From Serratia liquefaciens (GTDB lineage Bacteria; Pseudomonadota; Gammaproteobacteria; Enterobacterales; Enterobacteriaceae): a stretch of 64,000 bases of DNA. The position numbers and the translations under genes were made by a program. The DNA is taken from assembly GCF_027594825.1 (NCBI RefSeq), contig NZ_CP088930.1:5283175-5347174 (forward strand). Direction: 5' to 3'. Below are positions 1-10,280 of this stretch, piece after piece (positions within the stretch are counted from its first letter, which is position 1; each line of letters opens with the position of its first letter). The notes below the pieces were generated by a model that ran no database searches, was not told where the DNA came from, and saw only the letters and a program-made list of their open reading frames with translations.

Positions 1-184
1 CACTACCTCAAAAATTGGCGATGACCAACTGTTCTACTGCCTGCAACGCGGCATCAGTGAAGACAATGCCATTTCGATGATCGTCAACGGATTCTGTAAG
101 GACGTGTTCTCTGAGCTGCCGCTGGAGTTCGCCGTCGAGGCGCAGAAGTTATTGGCCATCAGCCTGGAACACAGCGTGGGCTAA
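1..184 (+). CDS. sufB: SufB, C-terminal end (cut by the window edge)
   Basis: Only the last 60 codons are present, in frame from base 2 to the TAA at 182-184. The translated tail ends in [11 protein letters not shown] and contains [17 protein letters not shown], the conserved end of the SufB/SufD fold. SufB is the cluster-building scaffold of the SufBC2D complex, where sulfur from SufS-SufE is assembled into Fe-S clusters in the cytosol. It is followed after 42 bp by sufC, as in other enterobacterial suf operons. The gene is partial only because the window starts inside it; nothing suggests that it is broken. Confidence 0.95.
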   Translation, partial: TTSKIGDDQLFYCLQRGISEDNAISMIVNGFCKDVFSELPLEFAVEAQKLLAISLEHSVG

Positions 185-226
185 CCGCCGGATTTACAGC
201 GCGAAAGCGCGACCTAAGGACACTGC

Positions 227-973
227 ATGTTAAGTATCAAGAATTTAAAAGTCAGCGCGGAAGGCAACGAGATCCTCAAGGGTCTGGATCTGGAGATCAA
301 ACCCGGTGAAGTGCATGCCATCATGGGGCCGAACGGCTCGGGCAAAAGCACGCTTTCGGCGACTCTCGCAGGGCGCGAAGAGTATGAAGTCACTGCGGGC
401 GAGGTGACCTTTAAAGGTAAGGACCTGCTCGAGTTGGATCCGGAAGATCGTGCCGGTGAAGGCGTGTTTCTGGCGTTCCAGTATCCGGTGGAAATTCCCG
501 GCGTCAGCAACCACTTCTTCCTGCAGACTTCGGTGAACGCGGTGCGAAAATACCGCCAGCAGGAGGCGCTTGATCGCTTCGACTTCGCTGATTTTATCGA
601 AGAGAAGATTGAACTGCTGAACATGCCGCCCGATCTGTTGACCCGTTCGGTCAACGTCGGTTTCTCCGGTGGGGAGAAAAAGCGTAATGATATTCTGCAG
701 ATGGCGGCGTTGGAGCCGGATCTGTGCATTCTGGATGAAACCGACTCCGGTTTGGATATCGATGCGCTGAAGATCGTCGCCAACGGCGTTAACTCGCTGC
801 GCGACGGCAAGCGCTCGTTCATTATCGTCACGCACTACCAGCGTATTCTGGATTACATCAAACCGGATTACGTCCATGTTCTTTCTCAGGGGCGCATCGT
901 CAAATCCGGCGATTTCTCCCTGGTGAAACAGTTGGAGGAGCAGGGCTATGGCTGGCTTACCGACGAACAATAA
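227..973 (+). CDS. sufC: SufC, Fe-S assembly ATPase
   Basis: 248 residues, the normal family length. SufC is the ABC-type ATPase of the SufBC2D scaffold; ATP binding drives opening of the SufB-SufD dimer for cluster assembly. A Walker A (GPNGSGKST, about residues 33-41), an ABC signature (SGGEKKR, about 147) and a Walker B (CILDETDSGLD, about 167) are all readable, as is the H-loop region (IIVTHYQR). The last 26 bp overlap the sufD start, a sign of coupled translation within the operon. Known regulators of suf (IscR, OxyR, Fur) would act upstream of this window. Confidence 0.97.
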   Translation: MLSIKNLKVSAEGNEILKGLDLEIKPGEVHAIMGPNGSGKSTLSATLAGREEYEVTAGEVTFKGKDLLELDPEDRAGEGVFLAFQYPVEIPGVSNHFFLQTSVNAVRKYRQQEALDRFDFADFIEEKIELLNMPPDLLTRSVNVGFSGGEKKRNDILQMAALEPDLCILDETDSGLDIDALKIVANGVNSLRDGKRSFIIVTHYQRILDYIKPDYVHVLSQGRIVKSGDFSLVKQLEEQGYGWLTDEQ

Positions 974-2240
974 TTCACGCGCGCTGCAGCAGCTTTATAG
1001 CCTGTTCGAAGAGCGCGGTGGCGAGCATTCCGCTCATGCGCTGGCGCACTGGCAGCAGGCTTTGCGCCTGGGCTGGCCGACCCGCAAGCATGAGAACTGG
1101 AAATACACGCCGCTGGAAGGCCTGCTGGAGCAGCAGTTCCTGGAACCGCCCGTAGAGCAGATCAGCGCCGCTCAGGTCGATGCGTTGGCGTTGGCCCTCG
1201 ATGCTTATCGCTTGGTGTTTATCGACGGCCGCTACAGTGCGGCGCTGAGTGACACTGAACTGGGTGATTACCAGTTTGATGTGGCCTCCTACGGCACGCC
1301 GCAGGCACTGCCTGAGCCGGTTCAGCCCGAGATATTTCTGCACCTGACCGAAAGTCTGGCGCAGGAAACCAGCATTATCCGCGTGGCGGCCGGCAAAAGC
1401 GTGGCGCGCCCCTTATACCTGTTGCATATCAGCAGCGGACGCGGTGCTGCGGGCGAAGTGAATACCGTGCATCATCGTCATCACCTTGAGATTGGGCGCA
1501 GCGCACAGGCCGAAGTGATTGAGCATTACGTCAGTTTGAACGATGCCGCGCATTTTACCGGCGCACGCCTGACCGCCAACGTGGCTGACAATGCCCAGCT
1601 GCATCACTGCAAACTGGCGTTTGAAAGCCAGCCAAGTTACCACTTTGCCCATAACGATTTGGTGATTGGCCGCGACGCGCAGGTGAAAAGTGACAGCTTC
1701 CTGCTAGGCGCGGGCCTGACGCGCCACAACACCAGCGCGCAGCTGAACGGCGAAGGATCTAATTTGGTGATCAACAGCCTGGTGCTGCCGGTCGGCAAAG
1801 AAGTATGCGATACCCGAACTTATCTGGAGCACAACAAGGGTTACTGCGAAAGCCGCCAACTGCACAAAGTGGTGGTTAGCGACCGCGCCAAGGCCGTGTT
1901 CAATGGCATGATCAAAGTGGCCAAGCACGCGATTAAAACCGATGGGCAGATGACCAACCACAATCTGCTGTTGGGCAAGGTGGCGGAGGTCGATACCAAA
2001 CCGCAGCTCGAAATCTATGCCGATGACGTGAAGTGCAGTCATGGCGCCACCGTCGGGCGTATCGATGAAGAGCAGCTGTTCTATCTGCAATCGCGGGGCA
2101 TCGACAAGCACGCGGCGCAGCAGATGATTATTTTTGCCTTTGCCGCTGAGCTTACTGAGGGGATCGGCAACGAAACCATCCGTGAATCGGTGTTGGCGCG
2201 CATTGCACGGCGCTTGCCGGAGCCGGGGGAGGCCGCATGA
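948..2240 (+). CDS. sufD: SufD, Fe-S scaffold subunit
   Basis: 430 residues. SufD pairs with SufB and two SufC subunits in the cytosolic Fe-S scaffold and is needed for iron acquisition by the complex. The ATG at 948 gives an N-terminus [10 protein letters not shown] like that of E. coli SufD, and the block [20 protein letters not shown] (here [16 protein letters not shown]) is the family hallmark. The C-terminal half is the beta-helix shared with SufB, including KCSHGATVG. The gene starts inside sufC and its stop overlaps the sufS start (ATGA at 2237-2240), so sufCDS are likely translationally coupled. Confidence 0.97.
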   Translation: MAGLPTNNNSRALQQLYSLFEERGGEHSAHALAHWQQALRLGWPTRKHENWKYTPLEGLLEQQFLEPPVEQISAAQVDALALALDAYRLVFIDGRYSAALSDTELGDYQFDVASYGTPQALPEPVQPEIFLHLTESLAQETSIIRVAAGKSVARPLYLLHISSGRGAAGEVNTVHHRHHLEIGRSAQAEVIEHYVSLNDAAHFTGARLTANVADNAQLHHCKLAFESQPSYHFAHNDLVIGRDAQVKSDSFLLGAGLTRHNTSAQLNGEGSNLVINSLVLPVGKEVCDTRTYLEHNKGYCESRQLHKVVVSDRAKAVFNGMIKVAKHAIKTDGQMTNHNLLLGKVAEVDTKPQLEIYADDVKCSHGATVGRIDEEQLFYLQSRGIDKHAAQQMIIFAFAAELTEGIGNETIRESVLARIARRLPEPGEAA

Positions 2241-3457
2241 GTTTTCCCATCGAACGGGTACGCGGCGATTTCCCGATCCTGTCGCGTGAGGTCAACGGCC
2301 AGCCTTTGGCTTACCTCGACAGCGCGGCCAGTGCACAAAAGCCGCAGGCAGTAATCGATCGCGAGTTGGATTTTTATCGTCACGGTTATGCGGCGGTGCA
2401 TCGCGGCATCCACACCATGAGCGCCGAGGCGACTCAGGAAATGGAAGCGGTGCGTGAAAAGGTGGCGGCGTTTATCAATGCCGGCTCGGCGGAAGAGATC
2501 GTATTCGTTAAAGGCACCACCGAAGGCATCAATCTGGTGGCCAACAGCTTTGGCCGCCACTTCCTGCAGCCCGGTGACAGCATCATCATCACCGAGATGG
2601 AGCACCATGCCAACATCGTGCCCTGGCAGATGCTGGCGCAAGAGCGTGGGCTGAACCTGCGCGTCTGGCCGCTACAGCAAGATGGCACGTTGGATTTGGC
2701 ACAGCTGCCTGGATTGATCGACGCTTCCACCAAACTGCTGGCGCTGACCCAGGTTTCCAACGTGCTGGGCACGGTCAACCCGGTGCAGGAAATTACGGCG
2801 CAGGCTAAAGCAGCCGGTCTGAAGGTGCTGATTGACGGCGCGCAGGCGGTCATGCATCAACGGGTTGATGTGCAGGCGCTGGATTGCGATTTCTACGTGT
2901 TCTCCGGCCACAAGCTGTATGGGCCTTCCGGCATTGGCGTTCTCTACGGTCGTCAGGCGCTGTTGCAGCAGATGCCACCGTGGGAAGGGGGCGGCTCGAT
3001 GATTCAGCAGGTGAGCCTGACCCTCGGCACCACCTATGCCGAGCCACCGTGGCGTTTTGAAGCCGGTTCCCCCAATACTGCGGGCATGATGGGACTGGGG
3101 GCGGCGATTGACTACGTGAATGCGCTGGGGCTGGAGGCGATTGCTGACTATGAGCATTCGCTGATGCATTATGCGCTGGAAGCGCTGCAGCAGGTGCCGA
3201 CGCTGAAGATCTATGGTCCGGCGGATCGCGCTGGAGTGATCGCCTTTAATCTGGGCGAACACCATGCCTATGACGTCGGCAGCTTCCTCGATCAGTACGG
3301 CATCGCCATTCGCACCGGACACCATTGCGCGATGCCGCTGATGGCGTTCTATAATGTGCCGAGCATGTGCCGCGCCTCGTTGGCGTTGTACAACACCCGC
3401 GAAGAAGTTGACCGGCTGGTGGCCGGGCTGCAGCGAATTCAAAAACTGCTGGGATAG
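2237..3457 (+). CDS. sufS: SufS, cysteine desulfurase
   Basis: 406 residues, PLP-dependent group II cysteine desulfurase. It removes sulfur from L-cysteine and passes it as a persulfide to SufE. The PLP lysine lies in [17 protein letters not shown] (about residues 222-238), and the persulfide cysteine lies in [11 protein letters not shown] (about 364), the short-loop arrangement typical of SufS rather than IscS. The start overlaps the sufD stop by four bases. sufE follows after 93 bp, and the pair is expected to act together on the SufBCD scaffold. Confidence 0.97.
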   Translation: MSFPIERVRGDFPILSREVNGQPLAYLDSAASAQKPQAVIDRELDFYRHGYAAVHRGIHTMSAEATQEMEAVREKVAAFINAGSAEEIVFVKGTTEGINLVANSFGRHFLQPGDSIIITEMEHHANIVPWQMLAQERGLNLRVWPLQQDGTLDLAQLPGLIDASTKLLALTQVSNVLGTVNPVQEITAQAKAAGLKVLIDGAQAVMHQRVDVQALDCDFYVFSGHKLYGPSGIGVLYGRQALLQQMPPWEGGGSMIQQVSLTLGTTYAEPPWRFEAGSPNTAGMMGLGAAIDYVNALGLEAIADYEHSLMHYALEALQQVPTLKIYGPADRAGVIAFNLGEHHAYDVGSFLDQYGIAIRTGHHCAMPLMAFYNVPSMCRASLALYNTREEVDRLVAGLQRIQKLLG

Positions 3458-3550
3458 GGTAGACTGTCGGGCATGGCGCTATTGGCTGAACGCCGGTGGC
3501 CAGTGACATGGGGTCGGCATGCCGGCCTCTGAATTATTGAAAGGAACCTC

Positions 3551-3964
3551 ATGGCGAACTTGCCGGATAAAGAAAAGTTGATGCGTAATTTTTCCCGTTG
3601 CCTGAACTGGGAAGACAAGTACCTGTATGTCATCGAACTGGGTGCGAAGCTGCCGGCGCTTGACGATAGCGAACGTCAGGCGAGCAATCTGATTTCCGGT
3701 TGTCAGAGCCAGGTATGGATTGTGATGCGGCTCGATGCACAAGGGCAGGTCGAGTTTCACGGGGATAGCGACGCCGCTATCGTCAAAGGGCTGCTGGCGG
3801 TGGTGTTTATTCTTTATCATCAAATGACGCCACAGCAGATTGTCGAGCTGGATGTGCGGCCGTTTTTCGCCGAACTGGCGTTGAGTCAGCACCTGACGCC
3901 TTCGCGTTCTCAGGGGCTGGAAGCGATGATCCGCGCTATCCGCAGTCAGGCCGCCAAACTCTGA
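3551..3964 (+). CDS. sufE: SufE, sulfur acceptor for SufS
   Basis: 137 residues, slightly shorter than or equal to known SufE proteins. SufE accepts the persulfide from SufS on its single active cysteine and carries it to SufB. That cysteine is in the motif SGCQSQVW (about residues 50-57). The conserved [16 protein letters not shown] stretch closes the fold. A good ribosome site (AAAGGAA, 3539-3545) precedes the ATG. This is the last gene of the suf operon; 292 bp without a gene separate it from ldtE. Confidence 0.96.
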   Translation: MANLPDKEKLMRNFSRCLNWEDKYLYVIELGAKLPALDDSERQASNLISGCQSQVWIVMRLDAQGQVEFHGDSDAAIVKGLLAVVFILYHQMTPQQIVELDVRPFFAELALSQHLTPSRSQGLEAMIRAIRSQAAKL

Positions 3965-4256
3965 TATTCCCAAGGCTCATTGATACGGCGCCCGTATTTG
4001 CTATGTCAATGAGTCTTTACAAAACCCGCCCAGCCCTGCCATTCACCCCGCAAATCAGTGACATATCAGCAGCTTATCCCTTGACGTTATATTGACAAAT
4101 GGAGAAAGCGATTACGTTATAACATGTTGATTTTTAGAGGACTTATTGCCTTTGACGTCAGCATTGCTAGTATTAATCAGGTCTTGTCTGATTTACCGGT
4201 CGCCAAGTGCCAGATAGCCTTGTGGCCGAACCGTAATAAGCATAATAGGGATGATA
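3965..4256. other. Intergenic region sufE-ldtE with promoter-like sequence
   Basis: No gene is seen here. The stretch holds a TTGACA at 4092-4097 and a TTATAA at 4117-4122, spaced 19 bp, a possible weak sigma-70 promoter for ldtE. A reading frame starting at 4124 runs into ldtE in another frame and has no family features, so it is not called. No clear sufE terminator hairpin with a T run was found. Confidence 0.4.
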
Positions 4257-5270
4257 ATGAAACGTGCGTTGAGTTTAATGGGCATGCTATTTGCCACCGT
4301 ACTGACTGGCACGCAAGCCGCCAGTGCGAGCGAATACCCGCTGCCGCCGCCGGACAGCCGTCTGATTGGCGAGAACACCACTTATACCGTACCGAACGAT
4401 GGGCGTCCGCTGGAGGCCATTGCTGCCGACTATAAAATTGGTCTGCTGGGCATGCTTGAGGCCAACCCGGGTACCGATCCCTTCTTACCGAAGCCGGGTT
4501 CGGTGTTGACCATCCCGACCCAAATGCTGTTGCCGGACACCAAGCGCGAGGGGATTGTTGTCAACCTGGCTGAACTGCGTCTGTACTACTACCCGAAAGG
4601 CGAGAACAAAGTCATCGTTTATCCTATCGGCATCGGCCAGACCGGGATGCACACTCCGCTGCAGGTGACCTCCGTTAGCCAAAAGATCCCGAACCCGACC
4701 TGGACGCCGACGGCCAATATCCGCAAGCGCTATCTGGAGAAAGGCGTGAAGCTGCCAGGGGTGGTGCCGGCAGGTCCGGATAACCCTATGGGCCTGTTCG
4801 CCATGCGTCTGGCTATGGGGCACGGTGAGTATCTGATCCACGGCACCAACGCCAACTTCGGTATCGGCATGCGCGTCAGCTCCGGCTGTATCCGCCTGCG
4901 TCCAACGGATATCGAGGCGTTGTTCAACATGGTACCGCGCGGTACCCGCGTTCAGGTCATTAACGACCCGGTGAAAATCTCCGTTGAGCCGGACGGCAAA
5001 CGTTACGTAGAAGTGCATCAGCCGCTGTCGAGAGTCGAGAGCGACGATCCGCAGACCATGCCGATTACGTTGTCCAAAGCCGAGAAGGCTTTTGTTGGTG
5101 ATGCACAGACCGACAAGGCCGTGTTCGATAGCGCGGTTGTACGCCGCTCTGGCATGCCGGTGCTGGTTAACGTGGGGCAGAACCCCTCTGACGTCAGTTT
5201 GGCGCCTGTAGCCTCACAGGAAGCGAATAAGGGCCCATTCAAGGGTGCACCTATCAGTTCGGTGAATTAA
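4257..5270 (+). CDS. ldtE: L,D-transpeptidase LdtE (YnhG family)
   Basis: 337 residues from the ATG at 4257, matching the MKRA start of E. coli LdtE; an ATG two codons earlier is also possible. LdtE makes 3-3 (meso-DAP to meso-DAP) crosslinks in periplasmic peptidoglycan. The order is signal peptide (residues 1-25, ending near QAASA), LysM-like region (about 45-95, ending LTIPTQMLLPD) and YkuD catalytic domain with HGTNANFG and the SSGCIRL active-site cysteine motif (about 195-220). It sits next to lpp, whose product is attached to peptidoglycan by related enzymes. A terminator follows 27 bp after the stop. Confidence 0.93.
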   Translation: MKRALSLMGMLFATVLTGTQAASASEYPLPPPDSRLIGENTTYTVPNDGRPLEAIAADYKIGLLGMLEANPGTDPFLPKPGSVLTIPTQMLLPDTKREGIVVNLAELRLYYYPKGENKVIVYPIGIGQTGMHTPLQVTSVSQKIPNPTWTPTANIRKRYLEKGVKLPGVVPAGPDNPMGLFAMRLAMGHGEYLIHGTNANFGIGMRVSSGCIRLRPTDIEALFNMVPRGTRVQVINDPVKISVEPDGKRYVEVHQPLSRVESDDPQTMPITLSKAEKAFVGDAQTDKAVFDSAVVRRSGMPVLVNVGQNPSDVSLAPVASQEANKGPFKGAPISSVN

Positions 5271-5297
5271 AACGGGTCGTAATGGATGATCCTGAGG

Positions 5298-5325
5298 GGG
5301 TTCAGCGTGCTGAGCCCTTTTTTTT
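5298..5325 (+). terminator. Terminator after ldtE
   Basis: A nine-pair stem, GGGTTCAGC/GCTGAGCCC (one G-T pair), with a two-base loop is followed by eight T residues on the + strand, a textbook intrinsic terminator. Confidence 0.9.
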
Positions 5326-5362
5326 CGCCTGGTGGCAGGGGGTAATCTGGGGGATTTGCAGA

Positions 5363-5394
5363 CAAAAAAAACGGCGCACATTGTGCGCCGTTTT
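5363..5394 (-). terminator. Terminator of lpp
   Basis: A ten-pair stem (ACGGCGCACA with its complement) at 5371-5391 is followed on the minus strand by a run of T residues (the A run at 5363-5370). It lies directly downstream of the lpp stop. Confidence 0.92.
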
Positions 5395-5411
5395 CAATAA
5401 CCGAAGCTAAC

Positions 5412-5669
<258 letters not shown>

Positions 5670-5684
5670 TTAATCTCCATGTAG

Positions 5685-5722
5685 CGTTACAAGTATTACA
5701 CAAACTTTTTTCGAAAGAGAAT
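5685..5722 (-). promoter_or_regulatory. lpp promoter
   Basis: On the minus strand, TAATACT (5692-5698) followed by TGTAACGCTACATGG matches the E. coli lpp promoter and start site almost base for base. Transcription would begin near 5685. The upstream DNA is very A/T rich, as is known for this strong promoter. The -35 element is poorly conserved. Confidence 0.75.
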
Positions 5723-5901
5723 AATTTTTTTGGATTGGAGTGCTTTATTTTGATCGTTCGCTCAAACTTACACCTTCTTTTGAAAAATAGTTAAAAAATG
5801 TAGGGAAAACAGCTGGATTCCATGGGACAACTCCGATTTATAATTAGCTAAATAATGAGCAATCCACGGTTGCGTTTTTGAGAAAACAGTTTACCAGTGC
5901 T
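5723..5901. other. A/T-rich spacer between lpp promoter and pykF terminator
   Basis: No gene, repeat or RNA was recognised. The sequence is markedly A/T rich, which fits an upstream element for the lpp promoter. Confidence 0.4.
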
Positions 5902-5930
5902 AAAAAAAACGCCGCTAAGCGGCGTTTTTG
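5902..5930 (-). terminator. Terminator of pykF
   Basis: The stem AACGCCGC/GCGGCGTT with a three-base loop is flanked by A and T runs on both sides, so it could work in both directions. It lies 27 bp after the pykF stop. Confidence 0.9.
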
Positions 5931-5956
5931 TCAAAATAATTATGTCACGTTTTATA

Positions 5957-7369
5957 TTAAAGCACGTGAACCGAGGCAGTATTGGTAGTGCCGCTTGGAA
6001 CCAGTGCACCGGAAACCATCACCACAACGTCGCCTTTTTGTGCCAGACCGCTGGCCAGCGCCGCTTCTTTACCGATGCGATAGAAGTCGTCGGTAGAGGC
6101 AATTTCCTTGACCATCTGTGGGATCACGCCCTTGGTCAGAATCAGTTGATGCGCGGTGGTTTCGTTGGTGGTCAGCGCCAGGATCACGGCGTTAGGAAAG
6201 TACTTACGCACGGATTTGGCAGATTTGCCGCCGCTAGTGGCAACCACGATCAGTGGCGCATCCAGTTTCTCTGCGGTTTCAACGGCGCCACGGCATACGG
6301 CTTCGGTGATGCGCAGCTTGCGGTTGTCGTTCAGGCTGTCGATACGGCTCGGCATCACGCGATCTGTGCGCTCACAGATGGTCGCCATGATGGTAACGGC
6401 TTCAAGCGGGTACTTACCCTTGGCGCTTTCGCCTGACAGCATCACCGCGTCGGTACCGTCCAGAATGGCGTTGGCCACGTCGCCGGCTTCTGCACGGGTA
6501 GGGCGCGGGTTCTTGATCATGGAATCGAGCATCTGGGTGGCGGTGATCACCACTTTACGTGCGCGGTTACATTTTTCGATCATCATCTTCTGAGCGAAGA
6601 TCACTTCTTCTACCGGGATTTCTACGCCCAGATCGCCACGAGCTACCATGATGCCGTCAGAAGCTTCGAGGATTTCATCGAAGTTGTTTAGGCCTTCCTG
6701 GTTTTCGATTTTGGAGATGATCTGGATTTGCTCGCCGCCGTGGGCTTTCAGGTGCTCACGGATTTCCAGCACGTCTGAACGCTTGCGGATAAAGGAAGCG
6801 GCAACAAAGTCCACACCCTGTTCGCAGCCGAAGATCAGATCGCGCTTGTCTTTTTCAGCCAATGCCGGCAACTGGATGGAAACGCCCGGCAGGTTAACGC
6901 CTTTGTTTTCGCCCAGGTCGCCGCTGTTAAGCACCTTACAAACCACTTCATTTTCGGTCACGTTGGTGACTTCCATGCCGATCAGGCCGTCGTCCACCAG
7001 TACGGTGTTGCCGATTTTCAGATCTGCGCTAAAACCGGCGTAGGTTACTGCAACGCGTTCGTTGTTGCCGATAACGCTCTGATCGGTGGTGAAAGTAAAG
7101 GTCTGGCCGGCAACCAGAGAGGCATCTTTGCCGCCTTCCAGTTTCATGGTGCGGATTTCCGGGCCTTTGGTATCCAACAGGATACCGGCGTTCTGACCGG
7201 TTTTCGCCATCACGGCGCGCATGTTCTTGATGCGGTTGCCGTGCTCTTCGTAATCACCGTGGGAGAAGTTAAGGCGCATTACGTTCATGCCGGCGTTCAG
7301 CAGGTTGGTCAGCATTTCTTCCGATTCGGTTTTTGGACCGATGGTACAAACAATTTTGGTCTTTTTCAT
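5957..7369 (-). CDS. pykF: Pyruvate kinase I (PykF)
   Basis: 470 residues, the length of E. coli PykF. It converts phosphoenolpyruvate and ADP to pyruvate and ATP; the type I enzyme is activated by fructose 1,6-bisphosphate. The N-terminus [15 protein letters not shown] and [13 protein letters not shown], the metal/lysine region [17 protein letters not shown] (about 215-230) and [12 protein letters not shown] (about 241-252) are the family signatures, and the C-terminal allosteric domain ends in [10 protein letters not shown] Cra-type operator lies about 220 bp upstream. The gene stands alone between terminator and promoter. Confidence 0.98.
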   Translation of the reverse strand: MKKTKIVCTIGPKTESEEMLTNLLNAGMNVMRLNFSHGDYEEHGNRIKNMRAVMAKTGQNAGILLDTKGPEIRTMKLEGGKDASLVAGQTFTFTTDQSVIGNNERVAVTYAGFSADLKIGNTVLVDDGLIGMEVTNVTENEVVCKVLNSGDLGENKGVNLPGVSIQLPALAEKDKRDLIFGCEQGVDFVAASFIRKRSDVLEIREHLKAHGGEQIQIISKIENQEGLNNFDEILEASDGIMVARGDLGVEIPVEEVIFAQKMMIEKCNRARKVVITATQMLDSMIKNPRPTRAEAGDVANAILDGTDAVMLSGESAKGKYPLEAVTIMATICERTDRVMPSRIDSLNDNRKLRITEAVCRGAVETAEKLDAPLIVVATSGGKSAKSVRKYFPNAVILALTTNETTAHQLILTKGVIPQMVKEIASTDDFYRIGKEAALASGLAQKGDVVVMVSGALVPSGTTNTASVHVL

Positions 7370-7773
7370 GACGGAGTTTTCTACAAGTTGTGATGGATAA
7401 TAAAACGAATAAAACCAGCGGTCAGGCCACTGATAAGGGATTTGAGTCGTGCCTGGTGGTGCAAAACATAGTTAAGGATAGGTGACCGGAGTCGAAATGG
7501 GGCGGAAAAATTCAGCCCGCGCCGGGATGCGGGGATGCTGCGCAACGTGATGAGATGAAAATGTGTTGTTATTGCGTTTTCGCAGATCAAGGGCTGAAAC
7601 CATTCAACTGAAAGACGTTGCGCATTATAAAGGCTAAGCGGCGGGAAACAAAATAAAAAACCGGTGCTAACGCTCGGATCCGCTAAATCAGCAGCAAATG
7701 TGGCGCAAATGCAAACTGACAGCTGCGGTTTGTTGCGCAAATAACCTTAGTGTAAACATGTCATTGGCCGATT
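7370..7773. other. Upstream region of pykF, no gene
   Basis: 404 bp separate pykF from the cupin gene. Apart from the Cra-like site at 7593-7606 and presumed pykF promoter sequences, nothing is recognised. A 119-codon minus-strand frame here has no family features and is not called. Confidence 0.5.
7593..7606 (+). promoter_or_regulatory. Cra (FruR)-like operator upstream of pykF
   Basis: GCTGAAACCATTCA matches the Cra half-site consensus TGAAWCGNTTNA with one mismatch. pykF is a known Cra-repressed gene in E. coli, so position and motif agree. Confidence 0.6.
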
Positions 7774-8079
7774 TTAGCCGGATACGATAATTTCCAGCAG
7801 CGTACCGGCCGACAGGCAGAAGCAGCCGCTGGCAATGTTAGCGGGGATGGCGATAGTTTCACCGGCCACGATCACCTGGGTATCATTGCCGACGGTGAAT
7901 TCAAACTCACCGGAAACCACCCGCGCCTGCAGAGCGTAAGCCCGCTTTTGCAGTTGGCCGAAGGTTCCTGCGTCGAACTTCACTTCCGTGGCGCTGGTGC
8001 CGTCGCTCATTACCCCTTGTCTGCGGGTAAGGCCGTTATCCAGTTTTTCAAACGGAGTTTCTGCGGTAAATTTCAGCAT
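7774..8079 (-). CDS. Small single-domain cupin without histidines
   Basis: 101 residues. The size and pattern (GTFGQL..., VVSGEFEFTVGN, IAIPANIASG) fit a single-domain cupin of the KdgF-like type. The two cupin motifs normally supply metal-binding His and Glu residues, but this protein has no histidine at all, so it cannot bind metal in the usual way. Whether it is an enzyme, a sugar-binding protein or a degenerate relative is unknown. An AGGA ribosome site precedes the ATG at 8079. It lies between pykF and the tRNA-Val cluster and appears to be transcribed alone. Confidence 0.75.
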   Translation of the reverse strand: MLKFTAETPFEKLDNGLTRRQGVMSDGTSATEVKFDAGTFGQLQKRAYALQARVVSGEFEFTVGNDTQVIVAGETIAIPANIASGCFCLSAGTLLEIIVSG

Positions 8080-8200
8080 GAGATCTGTCCTGATAGGGTA
8101 TTGGCCTTGATGATACCTGATGTGGCTTGCGGTAGCAGGAGCAAAGTTTTTAAAGGAGGAAGTGCCGGGCCGATAGGGTGAAACTGTGGATATTATGATT

Positions 8201-8277
8201 TGGTGCGTCCGAGTGGACTCGAACCACCGACCCCCACCATGTCAAGGTGGTGCTCTAACCAACTGAGCTACGGACGC
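8201..8277 (-). tRNA. tRNA-Val (anticodon GAC), copy 3 in transcription order
   Basis: 77 nt on the minus strand including an encoded CCA. The acceptor stem GCGTCCG/CGGACGC pairs perfectly; the anticodon stem-loop CCACC TTGACAT GGTGG gives anticodon GAC; the T-loop GGTTCGAGTCC is intact. It corresponds to valV/valW of E. coli. Confidence 0.97.
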
Positions 8278-8297
8278 ACTGCACTGCTTTAGAATTT

Positions 8298-8374
8298 TGG
8301 TGCGTCCGAGTGGACTCGAACCACCGACCCCCACCATGTCAAGGTGGTGCTCTAACCAACTGAGCTACGGACGC
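8298..8374 (-). tRNA. tRNA-Val (GAC), copy 2
   Basis: Sequence identical to the copy at 8201-8277, in tandem with a 97-bp period and a 20-bp spacer. All cloverleaf stems pair. Confidence 0.97.
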
Positions 8375-8394
8375 ACTGTACTGCTTTAGGAATT

Positions 8395-8471
8395 TGGTGC
8401 GTCCGAGTGGACTCGAACCACCGACCCCCACCATGTCAAGGTGGTGCTCTAACCAACTGAGCTACGGACGC
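8395..8471 (-). tRNA. tRNA-Val (GAC), copy 1
   Basis: Third identical copy, the first to be transcribed. The three copies are probably cut from one transcript. E. coli has two copies at the equivalent place beside mdtK/ribC. Confidence 0.97.
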
Positions 8472-8660
8472 ATCTTTTCCTGTCTGTCATGGCTGACAGC
8501 GGGGACGAATATTAACGAGCTACCCGCGCGCTGGCAAGGAGAAAAACGTAATTTTATCCGGTATTTCGCGCGATTGCTGCGCTTGTGTGCAGTGCGGCGG
8601 TTTTTTCTGCAATCCATGCCGATGAAGCCACCGGTCGGCATAACCGGCCGGTGGCGATAC

Positions 8661-10037
8661 TTAGCGTGCAGAGCGCTGCAGGATCAGTGCGGCGGGCTGT
8701 TTTTGCAGCCAACGCATACGCAAGGCCATCATGATAGCGGCGAAGGTCAGCCCGATAATAAACCCAATCCAGAAGCCGCTTGGCCCCATCGCCGGCACGA
8801 CAATGTCGGTCAATGCCAACAGATAACCGCTTGGCAGCCCCAGCACCCAATAGGCGATAAAGGTGATGAAGAATATCGAGCGGGTGTCTTTGTAGCCACG
8901 CAGAACGCCGCTGCCAATCACCTGAATAGAATCGGAGATCTGGTAAATGGCTGCCAACAGCATCAGCTGCGATGCCATGGCCACTACCGCCGGGCTGTCG
9001 TTGTACAGCAGCGCGATTGGCTCGCGGAAGGTGGCGGTGAACAACGCGGTGCCGCAGGCCATCAGAATACCAACGCCGATAGCCGAATAAGCGGCAATCC
9101 GCGCCCCTTCGACCGAGCCTTCGCCCAACCGATAGCCGACGCGAATCGTCGCGCTGACGCCTAACGACAGAGGCAACACGAACATCAGCGAGCTGAAGTT
9201 CAGGGCAATCTGATGCCCGGCCACCGAAACGATACCCAACGGAGAAACCAGCAGGGCGACGACGGCGAACAGCGTAACTTCAAAGAACAGCGCCAGCGCG
9301 ACCGGCAGACCGATGCCGAACAGGCGTTTTATTGCCGGCCAGTCGGGCCGCAGGCTGCTGCCTTCGTGTGGCAAAATATCGCGCTGCGAAGAGGCGCGCT
9401 TTACGTACCAGCGCATCGCCAGGAACATAAACCAGTAAACGCTGCCGGTCGCCACGCCACAACCTATGCCGCCCAATTCAGGCATGCCGAACTTACCGTA
9501 GATAAAGATATAGTTGATCGGGATGTTCACCAGCAGGCCGAGGAAGCCAATTACCATGCCGGGCTTGGTTTTTGACAGCCCTTCACACTGGCCGCGCAGC
9601 ACCTGGAAGAACAGATAACCCGGCGCGCCCCACATGATGGCATGCAGATAACCCACGGCTTTATCCGCCAATTGTGGGTCGATGTTGTGCATCATGTCGA
9701 TGACGAACTTACTGTTATACAGCACGATAATCACCAGCAGCGAGACCGCCGCCGCCAGCCAGAAGCCCTGGCGCACCTGATGAGCAATGCGATCTCGTCG
9801 GCCCGCGCCGTTAAGTTGTGCGATGACCGGCGTCAACGCCAACAACAGACCGTGACCGAACAAAATGGCCGGCAGCCAAATAGAGGTCCCGACGGCGACC
9901 GCCGCCATATCTGTGGCACTGTAGGCGCCGGCCATAATGGTATCTACCACGCCCATTGCGGTTTGTGATATTTGCGCGATGATTACCGGGATTGCGAGGG
10001 CCAATAAACTACGCGCTTCAATGAAGTACTTCTGCAC
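8661..10037 (-). CDS. mdtK: MdtK, MATE-family multidrug efflux pump
   Basis: 458 residues with twelve hydrophobic segments. MdtK (NorM type) exports cationic drugs and dyes across the inner membrane in exchange for Na+ or H+. The N-terminus [19 protein letters not shown] and the conserved [15 protein letters not shown] loop identify the family. The start is a GTG at 10037 with AAGG seven bases upstream; a nearby ATG at 10041 is out of frame. It is divergent from ribE, as in E. coli, and followed by the tRNA-Val cluster. Confidence 0.96.
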   Translation of the reverse strand: MQKYFIEARSLLALAIPVIIAQISQTAMGVVDTIMAGAYSATDMAAVAVGTSIWLPAILFGHGLLLALTPVIAQLNGAGRRDRIAHQVRQGFWLAAAVSLLVIIVLYNSKFVIDMMHNIDPQLADKAVGYLHAIMWGAPGYLFFQVLRGQCEGLSKTKPGMVIGFLGLLVNIPINYIFIYGKFGMPELGGIGCGVATGSVYWFMFLAMRWYVKRASSQRDILPHEGSSLRPDWPAIKRLFGIGLPVALALFFEVTLFAVVALLVSPLGIVSVAGHQIALNFSSLMFVLPLSLGVSATIRVGYRLGEGSVEGARIAAYSAIGVGILMACGTALFTATFREPIALLYNDSPAVVAMASQLMLLAAIYQISDSIQVIGSGVLRGYKDTRSIFFITFIAYWVLGLPSGYLLALTDIVVPAMGPSGFWIGFIIGLTFAAIMMALRMRWLQKQPAALILQRSAR

Positions 10038-10280
10038 GCATACACCTTTTCTATTTATTTATGATGGAGGGGAGGGTCGTCGCGAAAGGACAACAATTAA
10101 AAATAGCGGAATTTTGTCAAAAAGATTGTACCCGCTCGGCGGGGTTAAGCAAATGCTGTGATGAAATAGTTATTAAATGCGCAGGCGCAGACTTTTTGTC
10201 GCCCCGGGTTTGGATTTCCTCGCCAACTGGGGCAAACTGCCTCCAAACGTTGTAAACATTTTCAGAAAGAAGAGGCTCAC

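Noticed and set aside
245..970. 241-codon open frame on the minus strand across sufC
   Set aside because: It is the antisense shadow of a certain gene; it has no family pattern and no ribosome site.
8201..8471. CRISPR-like repeat pattern (97-bp period)
   Set aside because: The repeats are complete tRNA genes with folded cloverleaves and short spacers.
10038..10280. Possible FMN riboswitch or PurR site upstream of ribE
   Set aside because: No conserved riboswitch core was found (in enterobacteria it precedes ribB). CCAAACGTTGTAAAC resembles a PUR box only in its centre.
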